A stretch of 64,000 bases of DNA. Source: Purpureocillium takamizusanense. Lineage: Eukaryota > Ascomycota > Sordariomycetes > Hypocreales > Ophiocordycipitaceae. This document shows, in pieces, positions 45,601 to 56,571 of this stretch. The stretch covers positions 1 through 64,000 of the forward strand of contig NC_063070.1 in the NCBI RefSeq assembly GCF_022605165.1, written 5' to 3'. Made by a program: the position numbers and the translations under genes. How positions within the stretch are numbered: the first letter of the stretch is position 1; every line of letters starts with the position of its first letter. Below the pieces are notes generated by a model that was not told where the DNA came from, searched no databases, and was given only the letters and a program-made list of their open reading frames with translations.

Positions 45601-48600
45601 TACTCGACAGCTTGGATGTCGTCTCGAGTCACCTGAAGAGTCGATGCCTGCGTCTGTTCGCCCCCCCACAGGACGAGAAGCCAGCATTGATTGATATGCT
45701 GAGTGGCCGCAGGGTGTGTTCCGAGGGACTCACAGGCTCCACAGCTTTGCGGCGCTCGGCGGATCGAGCTACGTACCAAGGCCTCCGATGCCATCCCCAA
45801 GCAGCGGATCAGCCTATGACGCCAACCGTGGAAACAAGGCCCAAACTCGAACTCATTCATTGCAGCACCAAAGTGTGCACCGCAGCAGACTCCCAAGACG
45901 TCAAGAGCTCAAACGCCGCTTATGTTTGACTCGTCAACCGCTGCGGAACTCGAGGGGCAAAGGTTTTGGCTGGAGACGAGACCAGACCAAATGGAGCAAC
46001 GACCCGTCGAATCCAGAGTGTCGACGACTACGACCGACGGAGCTTGGCGCCAGCGACACGAAGCAGGCACGCGAGACGCAGCCGGGTCATCGAAGTTGAA
46101 CCCGAAGCTACCGTCGGATGCCAATCAATTCATCACATCACAATCATCACTGGCGGTCGAAGGGATGGCGTTGGGCCACATGTCTCAACTGACAGATGCA
46201 GGCTTTGCTTCCTCGGGTCACTACGCAACAGAACGAGACGGTCGACCCGGTCCAGTGACAGACAGCTTTTGTCGTGTACGCGCACCGTCGAGTGAGCGTA
46301 TGGCGGTTGTGAAGGGACTTGCGGGCGGCTCAGCAACCCAGCAGCCCCTCTGCTTCGACCCTTGCCCGCCCCGGCACACCAATCGCCGGCGGCCTGGGGC
46401 GTACGTAGCTGGGCGTTCGTTTGCTCTTGAGACCGTTACGCTCGCGCGGGCCGAGGAAAGAGGTCACAAGGTTCTTTGAAGAGGTCCGTCACGGCCGAGA
46501 ACGGCTAGTTGCCTCCGTTCACTGGTGCCGCAAATCTCATGCAACGCCCTGAGTCTCCTGACATCTCCAGAACGGCCGTGACTGCTCGACATGGATGAAC
46601 TCGACACCCGCTCTGGTGGTGGCGGTGACGACGGCGGTGGTGGTGATAGTGATTGTGGAGCCCTGGCAGAATATTAGTCCAGCCTCCTCCTTGGAAAAAA
46701 AACCAGGTTCGGCGCCTCGTCACTTCAACCCGGCAGTGTTGTTGGGAATGCCAACAAGGGGCACACGCATGCCACCACCATCCACAGCATCCTTGGCGGC
46801 AAAACCTGAAGAGACACGACAGGCTGGGCGCCACCGGCCATGGAGGCGTAAGGGGCAACACATTGCCATATCCGTCCGCGAATGCGACGACATGGACTGC
46901 AGAGGCAACAAGCCGCCGAGGGAGGCTCACACCACAGAGCGCTCTCAATGGCTGTAAATCGCGGGGATCATATGCTGGCCCGTACTAGTCGGGCCCATAC
47001 TGTATCAACGCACGCCTTTGTTCGACAGCCACTGAGCTGGGCATTTCTCACGCAGCGGGGACTTTCTGGCATGCGATCGTCAAACCGCCACGGCGGAAGA
47101 CGAACCCGCCTTATGTGCACGTGTGGATGGATGGAGTACAATACGAGCAAGTCGGCCGCTTGGCCATCTGGCTGGCGATGGATGCAGCAAGGACGAGCTG
47201 TGTGGCGGGCCACGCTGATGACAACGCGTGTTGCATGTTGCGTCTTGCCCATTCTTTCTCGGTAAGTACGAGCCACGTCCAAGTCGCCCCATCCCTGTGC
47301 CTCTGTTCCGGTGGCGCGGCCGTGGTGGTGTTCGCTCGCGCGTGGCCGGCCACAAGCAGAAACTGGTCAGTTTGACCAGGGGACCATCACGAGGACCCCA
47401 GCCAGCAAGCGGGACGCCCCTCCAACCGGCCCTGGTCGTCCTCTTCAAAGTGCTTGCATGATCACCTAGCCGATCAAAGCAGCTCCCGTGGCAAACGAGT
47501 AATGGCTCCACTAGCTGGATGGCTTTTCGTATCGTCGCCCGACGGTCAGTCAATGCATGAATGGAGACATGGTAAATACGTACAGTACAGCACTCGAAGG
47601 GGAGACAAATCGACGACTGATTAGCCGGGTTCCGCGCGTGGAGCGACTCACTCACTGGTGGGCACGCAAACACGCATCTCACGCCGGACTGCTCGCTAAC
47701 TATCCTGGCGCCGGCTGGACGGCATGGGAGCGACAGGCCTGTCTCGACTTTGGTGAGTTCATGGTAGGTATCCAGGCATCCAGGATATCAGGGGCGGGGG
47801 GGTGGTCCTCTCGCTCGGTTGGGTCAACGGGATCGGATCCATCGAGATACATTGCCTGTAGCACTCGGCTGGCTGTCACCTTGGCCGTTGCACATAGATG
47901 CATGCTCTCGGGTGGCCATGCGCAACGGATTGGGGGCCTATGGTGAGTGAGCCGAGAAAAGCGCATTGGCCGTCGATATGAATGAGCGCCGCATCATCAC
48001 ACTGTGGTTGCGAACAAGGAGCAGGCCCCAACCGATCGGAGCGCAAGCCCATCCTGCATAGACCGTCGGCACCATGTCGTACGTAGTTGGGAGGCTCTGG
48101 ATGTGGTGGTGTTCCGAGGTGGGTTGCCCGAACACGCCAACTTGATAACTATGTGCTACGACTACGGAGTACCACGACTACTGGCCGATCTGGTGGTGTT
48201 TATCATGGCGGCGGTCGTCGTGCCCCCAGGTTGCTCGATCTCCTCCGGCCATCATGATGCCGAGTGTCAGTCAGATGGCGGGACAAAGCCGGGCAAGGCA
48301 CGGCGCTTCAGTTCCGTGCTTCGCCATGCCCCCCCCCCTCCTAACTGAAGACCTCCACCCCTCTCCCTGCTACAAGGCAGCGGCGATTGTCGTCGCAGCG
48401 AGAACGCCATGCGGGCGTCTGTCCCGTGGGACCGTAACACAGGTCCGGCAAAGCGTTTTGGAAGCACGGCGATCCGAGCAATGCAATGGTGCCCAGACCT
48501 TTGCAATAAACCAGCGAGGAAGGCCCCTCCACCCCCTACCCCTTGACCTCACTTTTTTGGGCGGGACACGGCTCATGTCCCCCCTCATTCCTTACAGTAA

Positions 48601-49555
48601 ATGCGTCATTCGACTGTCTCGACCGCGCTTCTTGAAAGAGAGAGAGAGAGGCGCCCGGCTGCCTTTTCTTTGGCAGAGGGGGGAGGGGCTGTTGGCTAGA
48701 ATTGTTTGGAGAGGGCGGGTGCGACGATGGACGCCGTCAGCTCGGACCTTTGCAGCTGGTGTCAAAGACATGTCGATCGCCTTTCTTTGCTTGATTCATA
48801 CATTCCGTCGGGACGCTGTGAACGCAGAACAAACGGATGAAGCGCACGGTCAACCCAGCAGGCCCCTCCGGCCGCGGACGAGCTGAAAGACTCTCCCTTG
48901 CCTACAGCTCGGAGAATGGTACGACTCTCGCGGGATTCTTTTTGTGCCCCGGCGACCGGATCAGAGAGGTGAATATACCCGAGCCCAAACGAGCTGGACC
49001 GGGGGTTGGGTGCGAAGGTTATACTGCGCCGTTGGAGCACGCACTTTTACCGCAACGTCGTCGACGGAGCTCGCCTCCGTCAACCCGCATATGGGACGAA
49101 TGAATTTGATGCATTGCTTTGGCCGGACAGGACAGGACAGGACATGCAAGACAGGGAAGCGCGCTGCAGCAAGGTCAGGTCCTTCTCTTACTTCCCCCCA
49201 AGCCCAGTCCCCCCGTCCTTGCTCGTCGTCCATTCTGCATCGGACACTGGGACCCCTTCCCCTTGGTGGTTGACAGATCATCTGCATATTCTGTGTGCGT
49301 GCGTGCCAAGCAGGGCCCGGAGGATGTCGGCGGGAAGGGGGGAAAGGCGGCCTCGCGGGCGGTAAAAGCAGTAGCCACTGTCGTCGCTGTTGTCATCGCC
49401 GTATGTCCCTCCATCGTCCGTCGGTCCGTCCGACTGTCCCCTCCATCCCGCTTCTGGGTGCCTTGCCTTTGGGAAGGATGCGGTGCTAAAATCGGGTCGC
49501 AAGCTGGAGCGCTTGGATTGCCGTCTTGCTTTGCTCTGGACGGGACCGGGACCAA

Positions 49556-49918
49556 CGGCGGCGGCGGCGGCGGCGGCAACAACATCAGGTGCATGATGCA
49601 CTCCTTGTCCTGTCTGTTGTTGGGCTGCCTGGGTGGAAAAGACGCCCGCCTTAACACCCTTCTTAAGAATCTGCGAGCGCTTGGCTGCCACGGCCAATAT
49701 TGTCGACACACACAAGTCAAAAAGGAACAGCGGGCGGGGGGGAAGCCCACTCGGCCAACAGCATCATAACGAAAATGCAACCATCGAAATATTGGGGATA
49801 CTAAGTTAGTATGAACCGAGGTCGTCGGTTTCTGGGCGCATGCGCGCTGGCTGGAGGTTGTGTCGTGGGCATGGACGTTTGCCTTGCCCGAGCGGCGGCG
49901 GCGGCGGCGGCGGCGGCG
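49556..49918. repeat. two (GGC)n runs
   Basis: GGC trinucleotide runs at 49556-49578 and 49891-49918, about 310 bases apart, both outside supported genes. A GGACA array lies at 49124-49144. Confidence 0.9.
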
Positions 49919-50387
49919 TGTGCATCATCCATCCATCCATTCCCATCCCTGCGTTGCTGCTGTCCGAACCCATTCTTTTTTCGTTTAGGTACTCAAGTCC
50001 CAACAGCGGCATCGTCGCCCTGCCTAGGTAGTTACATACCTGTGCGTTTTGTGTGTACCGAACAGCCGACAGCCAGCCAGCTTTGCCTGGCACGGAACCG
50101 CACCGAGCACAACCGGCGAGCAAAGCACGGGTAAATACTGGTGATGGGTTGCTCGACGTCGTCGCATGCACATTGGCCAAGTTTCTCATTTCGCCTGCGC
50201 AACGGCGGCGGCCGCCTGTGGTGGCGGACAGTTCTGAAACTAGTGTCCGTATGTACTAACTTCGCAAAGGGCACACGGCTGCTTTCCGCTTTCTCTCAGC
50301 CCCGTCGTGTTTCTTTCTTTCGTGCTCGGGGAAGAAACGTGCAGTACAGTGCTGCAAGTGCTATACGTGCTACATACGGCGAGATAT

Positions 50388-50413
50388 GTGACTGACTGAC
50401 TGACTGACTGGCT
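50388..50413. repeat. (GACT)n microsatellite
   Basis: Six tandem GACT units, read directly. Confidence 0.95.
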
Positions 50414-52072
50414 GCCCGGGAGACTGAATGTGCAGCGGTACTGTAGTTACCCATGCGCCAGTTCTACTACTACGTAGTACCAAGTATGTACAAACTAACA
50501 CATGGGGCAAAGGATCGTGGCGGGCAAAGTCGCCCGAGGCCCGCGCGCCATGTCATGCGACAGAGGCAAAATGGCCTGCCAGAGATGACACCTTTGGCCC
50601 CCTATTGTCACATATCGTGGCTGCCGGGTGGAGGAGAAGTGCGGGCCAGACAAAGCACAATATCTATGGCGTATACTCTGTACATGCGGTCTGCTAGCTG
50701 TGTACGCAGTCCCACGAAGCACGATGTGAGCCGTGGGCCCCGTGGCGGCGGCGTATTAACAGACACAAGAAACCAGCCGAAAGGGGTGCTCCGTAGTAAT
50801 ATCTACTTGCTCGGAACCAGATGCAGTGAAATGACTTGTACGAAAACCAAGAGCCCGCTCGTCCCTTACCCCCCCACGGCGGCGGTGGATGCGTCTTGTC
50901 GCCGCACTCGACGCTTGTCCCGCCAGCCAGGAAACGGTGATAATAACTGCTAATAACAGCACCAACATGCACGCCACTCCTCCTCCCAGTGATGCTGGCA
51001 CGAGCAGTGGTAGTTGGTACGTAGCGCCCCCCCCCCTCCTCTGGGGCTGGGGGACCATGCCACCTTACGCCGCCCCAGCTGACCGCCGGACATGGTCAGA
51101 TCATTTAGCTGCTGACGCCTCGCGGGGCGGAGAGGGGGTGGAGGGGGTCTGCTACTACTATTGACAGGCTTGCTGTGAAACTGATCCTTTCCTTTTGTCG
51201 TTTTTTGAGAGAGGAAAGGGGGGGGGGGTTTCCCTTGCTCATCAGCGGCCGGGCCGGTGGTGCAAGGGCCGGGGACATGCCCGATCACCGACTGGGGACG
51301 GACTGCACGCGTGACCCGATGATGAGCTGGATGGACTCTCTATTCATCCGCCGACAATCCTGCGCAATTCCACAGGGACGTGGTGGGTAAATAATTGCTT
51401 GCGCTTGGTCTGCTACTCGTGGTAGAATGTACAGTACCTGCGCCTGTTGTTGACGACGAAATGTTTTGGGACTCCTGTCCGGCCCGGAACAGTCAGTCCG
51501 CCCGCCCGTCATGCCGGACGCACGTACGTACGAAGTACGCCTCTCCTCAATCCTCCTCGGCTTGTGGTCCATCCCGGTCCATCCAGACACCCATCCCCTT
51601 GTGCCTTGTCTTGTCATTTGCCCAAGAGTGTTGAGGAGGATCGATGACATGGACAGACGAACAGGCCCTGAACCAGGCACGCAACGTCAAAGGGTAAGCA
51701 GAACGCGCGTGACTGTCCGTCTGGCACTATGTATGCCTGTTGCGTGATATCGCAGCTTGTCGTTGAAACGTCCAGGGTAGGTCGGTGGGAAACGGTGGTC
51801 TTGGGTGGGTGGGGGGCTATTGGGTTGGGTTGGGGGGGTCGTGACGGGTGCGGTGACTGTTTGGCCCCGAGGCCCCGACATTGGCCGCTTGAGCTGATCC
51901 TTCGAAGCCGGAGCCGGAAACCCCCCCGTCCGTGGTGGTGAAGGCGTGAGGGCGATCGATGGCTCGGCTGCATCTTATGGGCAGTCGGCTACTTGGTGTC
52001 ATTGACGCCCTGCGCGGCTCGTGGGGACGCAGTGGTCGGGCATGGAAGACGGCATCTCTGGAGGGACGGTGG

Positions 52073-52103
52073 GTGAGTGGTGAGTGAGTGAGTGAGTGAG
52101 TGA
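52073..52103. repeat. (GAGT)n microsatellite upstream of the O-methyltransferase
   Basis: About seven GAGT units, some 290 bases before the methyltransferase start. It may lie in its promoter. Confidence 0.9.
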
Positions 52104-52385
52104 CTCAACGGGGCGGCGCGCGTTCGGCTAGGCGACTCGACAACGCATGGTATATGAGGACGGGGCGAGGCCCTCGAGACGAGCAGGCGGTGCTGCGACG
52201 TCTTGTCGACTGGCAAGTCTCTCGACACGGGTCGAGTCTGGGATACTCAACTCACACACTGAAAACGACCATCGGGAGAACGTATAACACAGCATCAGGC
52301 AGGGTAAGCCAGCGAAGCGCATCGACGACCTCGGACTCGATCCAAGCCAAGACAACAACAACACCCACCTCCTCCATCATCAACC

Positions 52386-53413
52386 ATGAAGACGTCCACG
52401 TCCACGCTGTACCCCAACCCCCGCGTCGCGGAGCGGGTGACGGCGTACGCGCGGCAGCACTCGACGCCGCTGCCGGCTCACATCGTCGACTACCACGCGT
52501 GGGTCAACGAGAACCACGCGCGCGGGCGCTACATGATCTCCGACTTCCAGGGCCGGTGCCACGTCTTCCTGGCCCGCGCCGTCGGGGCCGCGCGCGTGCT
52601 CGAGATTGGCGTCTACGCCGGCTACTCGGCCCTCGTGTGGGCGCACGCCGTCGGGCCCGCCGGTAGGGTGACGGGCCTCGAGTCGTCGCGCGAGTACGTC
52701 GACATGGCGAGGCGGGCGTTTGAGCGGCACGGCGTGGGCGACGTCGTCGAGGTCATTGAGGGGGACGCTCTCGAAACGTAAACGCAGACCCTTCCTTCCC
52801 CCCTGACCCTTTTCTTACCTGGAACTCTATTCACCCTCTGAACCCTCGCCGTGTCTCTTCCCTTGGCCTCTCTCGCAAAACCACGCCTTCCCTTCCTAAA
52901 CTACCCATGCCCTGACTGAGCTGCTGCTGCTGCTGCTGTCCCGCAGAAACATGGAAGAAAGAGGACAAGGCAGCTAACGCAGACGTTTCTCTTTTCTTCG
53001 TATCCACAAGCCTCGCCAAGCTCCAGCCCGAGGAGCCATACGACCTCATCTTCATCGACGCGCAAAAGTCGGGCTACCCGTCCTACCTGCGGGACATTCT
53101 CGCCGGGTCGCCGCCGGTGGCGGCGGGGGAGGAGGAGAAGAAGGAGAAGAAGAAGACAGCGTCGCGGCTGCTGCGCCCGGGCGGGCTCATCGTGGCGGAC
53201 AACGTGCTCCGCCGCGGCCTCGTCGCCGACGACGGCGAGGACAACCCCTGGGCGGCGGGGAGAGCGGCGAGCGCCGCCCGGAGCGAGTACGAGACGGACC
53301 GCGACGTGGAGCACCTGCGCGAGTTCAACGACCTCGTGGCGGGGAGCGAGAGGCTGGAGAGCTTTCTCATGCCGCTCTATGACGGCGTGGGGTTGATTCG
53401 CCTCGTTGACTGA
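52386..53413 (+). CDS. cation-dependent SAM O-methyltransferase (family 3, CCoAOMT-like)
   Basis: Exons 52386-52777 and 53011-53413 encode 264 residues. The fold is class I methyltransferase of the small metal-dependent group that methylates catechol-type hydroxyls. SAM motif I is VLEIGVYAGYSAL (about 71-83). Metal ligands are predicted at Asp147 (LIFIDAQKSGY) and Asp194-Asn195 (GGLIVADNVL). The order GRYMISDFQGR, motif I, GLESSREYVDMAR, IEGDALETL matches the family. Between strands 4 and 5 is a charged insert (GEEEKKEKKKTA, about 170-181) not usual in the family. The intron is 233 bases (gtaaac, gctaacg, cacaag), longer than most here. It stands alone next to the gene-free island, with no neighbouring biosynthetic genes. 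The substrate is unknown. Confidence 0.93.
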
Positions 53414-55627
53414 GAGGGGACTCTGTCTTGGGGACGAGATGCAAATGACTTGTCTCTCGGACCTACATGTCAAACTGCCTAGCTGCGCTCTATGATGGCA
53501 ATACGCGCGCCCCTGTGGCGGATGGCGGTGCGAAACTTCAAACACCATGTCCTTGCAGCATCCTGCTTCTCACCGTAATGTGTTAGTTGGCTGGTTGGTA
53601 GGCTGCCCTCAGCGTGGGACTTCAACCCGGCTCGGACCATGACCATTTTCAAGTATGTTGAGGCGGGACAGGTTTGCCTGCATACGGACTTTATCCAGGA
53701 TATCATGTGTCCTGTAGTCACGTCATCATCACCGTTGGTGTACCCGCAAGGAGGCATGAGAATATGCTCATCGATGCGCGCATAGTGTGAGACAAGGCCA
53801 AACCTCATGCAGGCCCATGACCGGATGCATACGAAGTACATACATGCCCAAGTTCTTCCGACCGACGTCGTAGGGGTAGGGGGCGGGGATCCATATATGG
53901 GCAGAAGATGAGACGGCGGGGAAGGAAACGATAAGTCGTTGGCCAACGACATGTCTTGGGCATCATCAAATGGACGAAGACCGGGTGGCATACATATGTT
54001 GGTTTTGGGCGGACGACCGGCATCCTTGATGATACATATCTCGTACATGGCCCTCAATATCCCTAGGTTTTGCGCGCCCCCCCCCCCGCGGGGGCGCCTG
54101 CACACCCTCGCCGAGTGGTGGCAACATATCACATGAATAAGGGGGAGAGAAGACGACAGGTCGGCTCGTACAACGACGACGATGCGGTCGCGCGGGCCGC
54201 GCACCGTCAGCCACCATCCATCCATGGGGACCCCGGGGTGGTGGTTGTTCAGTGGTCTCGGAACCGTTGTTTGCATGGCTCCGCGAGGCTGACTGACATG
54301 TAGGGAAAAACAGAAGAAGCAAGAAAGAAAGCAAGGACGGAAGGAAGAGCGATTTTGTAACATGTGAGCATAATGTGCTCCTGCATTTGCGTTGTCCTGA
54401 TTGCCGTTGCGGCGTCACAACGGGGCGTCAAGGGTGTGTCTACTAAACTAACTTATTATACTGTACCACCAAACCTCGTCCGGCCAGCCGACGGGGTGGC
54501 AGAATGGGACAGACATACTGCACTGCACAAGCATATACATGCACATGTATGCAGCGGGCAAAAGCAGGGGCAGTCCATGTAGCAATGTTACGACAGAAGT
54601 TTGGGAGATATGTAGTAGTAGTATATACGAATGTAGCTGCAGCATTTGTCGCAGCCGCATCGACCGCCTCACCTCACCAGCCAGAGACACAAGCTGCATC
54701 GGCAACGAAATCCATGATGAGATCATGTCGATGCTGCCTAGGTATGCGGTGCAGCTGCCCATGGGAAACAGGACGTCGCTGCCGCCGCCGCCGTCAGGTG
54801 CAACAACACCACGGGCAAAGTGCATGAGGTATGTATGTATACGAAGTATTGGCATGCATACAAAGTGGCCATGTGTGTGGTGTCCAGTCTGGTCCACTGC
54901 AGGAATAAGAGCCGCCTCGTTACGCCCGGCGGTCACGCTCATGCCGGCTTATTACCAACACCAGCGGGCAAGCATGCAGGCAGGGGGGAAGGGGGGGGGG
55001 GGTCGCAAGCGCGGGGGGATCCTGCCAGTCGGAACGAAACGGCCGTGGGTGGTGATGGTGACCTGGCATTATCGCAGTTTCCCCCCTTTTCGCCATTGAC
55101 TATGGGCGCCGGGCGGCATATTTCCGATATCGCCAGTCTTCTCGAGAGCATAAACGTGCTGGTGGTGGTGGTGGTGGGACCCGGGGGGGGGGGGAGGCAA
55201 GTCGACGGCGATGATCAGGCGGTATATCGGGCGAGGCGGCGAGGCAGACTCGCCGTGGGGGACATGGCATCTTCTTTTTCAGCCATGCTGTAAAGTCGTA
55301 GTTACGTCCTTGGGGTCCTTTTTTTCACCGAACTGCCCTCTGTGATACACACATGGGGGGAGGGCCGTCATCGTCATACATGAATGTGCAGTGCAGTGCC
55401 ATAGTTATCCAGTCCACTCCACGATGCCCGCCGACTTATCCGACTTGCGCCCCCGCCCGCCCGGCGGCGTAAGAGCCAGCAGGGATGCATGCATGCCTCG
55501 ATCCATCCATACAGCTATGCTGCTCGCCTCGCTTCCATCAAACCCCTCATCCACCACCGCCGCCGCCGCCGCCTTTGGCCTTGGGCGGAAACCATTTCGG
55601 TCGGTCGGCGACCCTTTTAGTACTCAG

Positions 55628-55690
55628 TTACTCACTCACTCATGTATTCGCGCACTCACTCACTCACTCACTCACTCACACACTCACACA
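55628..55690. repeat. (ACTC)n microsatellite
   Basis: A long, slightly interrupted ACTC array with CACA transitions, read directly. Confidence 0.95.
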
Positions 55691-56069
55691 CGCTCGCATC
55701 GCAAAGTCTCTGCGTCCGGGCCCCCATCCCGGCTCCTCAGCTGAACTCTTGTCAGATCGCCTCGAACCATTGACCGGAAGCCGGATCGTTACTAACTAGT
55801 CGAACCAACCAAGGAAGCAGGCGGGCAGAGCACGGACTCGGTGGTGCGCGGCGCTCGCGCGCCCGGAACACAAGGCCGCCAAAGAGTGACTACATTCATA
55901 CATACGTACGAGAGGAAGAGAGAGAGACAGAGAGAGCAGCTTGAAAGAGGACGAAACACGCGTGGCGCATTGCACGCGAGCATCGCACCTGAACAGAGCC
56001 CCGTTGAACTGCCACACAGCACACGAATAAGATCACAATCCTACACAACAAAGCCAGCAGAAAGCCCAC

Positions 56070-56120
56070 ACGACGACGACGACGACGACGACGACGGCCA
56101 GGCGGCGGCGGCGGCGGCGA
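56070..56120. repeat. (ACG)n followed by (GGC)n
   Basis: About nine CGA/ACG units pass directly into about seven GGC units, in the putative leader of the following gene. Confidence 0.95.
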
Positions 56121-56571
56121 CGCGGGCACGAACCCAAGTGTGTTTCGCCCATTGCGTTGGAAACGAGAAAGCAGAACAGGGCGGAATTTCTGCGCGGGAC
56201 TCTTTCTTGTCATTGATTTGACCTGCCCGTCTTGCTGGGCATCCCTCCCTCGACCGAGCACTCAATGCGATAGGACGGGACGGACTTCTGCTCTGCCATT
56301 GACCCTTCATTGTCCCATGTCAGAGCTGACAGTTTGTTGACGAAATCGAAGACGACCACGGGATTCTTCTCTATCCCACTCTCTCTGTCTCTCATTCTCC
56401 CTTACCCATCTCAGTTTACAGCCCCCCTGCACACGCAGCACACGCACGGGGCATCAAGCACAACCCAGACGACAGGCCGACACGACCCTCGGGCCGACCA
56501 CATCCTGAAAAGCGGCTCTTATCCAACACATAACTCCTCATCCTTCGACATCACTCTTCGTACCACCAGCC

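Larger units (their letters stand above)
39669..52385. other. 12.7 kb gene-free island B
   Basis: Apart from the cyclin leader (about the first kilobase) I cannot support any gene. The longest frames (minus 42477-43136, plus 49119-49769, plus 48254-48886) overlap frames on the other strand and have Arg/Ser/Pro/His/Cys composition. The plus frame 45922-46479 is the most protein-like. The region has G/C runs (41572, 48329, 51027, 51218), CA/GT tracts (41141-41545), GTAC palindromes (40589-40598, 44783-44792), a CACGA array, GGC runs and GACT/GAGT arrays. No tRNA or transposon signature was seen. Confidence 0.55.
53414..56571. other. 3.2 kb gene-free region
   Basis: No supported gene. The longest frame (minus 53479-54363, 294 codons) passes through a poly-G run and has no recognisable domain. 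It carries C/G runs at 54077-54087, 54991-55002 and 55183-55194, an ACTC array (55628-55690) and CGAC/GGC arrays (56070-56120). The last 200 bases are a C-rich leader with CACACGCAGCACACGC-type sequence, probably 5' UTR of the next gene. Confidence 0.5.

Noticed and set aside
52386..53413. O-methyltransferase as part of a secondary-metabolite cluster
   Set aside because: No polyketide synthase, peptide synthetase, P450, transporter or pathway regulator is visible within the window on either side.
53479..54363. 294-codon minus-strand frame beginning with a hydrophobic N-terminus (MLQNRSSFRPCFLSCFFCFS)
   Set aside because: It crosses a C/G homopolymer run, has scattered Cys, Trp and Met without any domain pattern and no coding-like codon bias. 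Length alone is weak evidence in GC-rich DNA.
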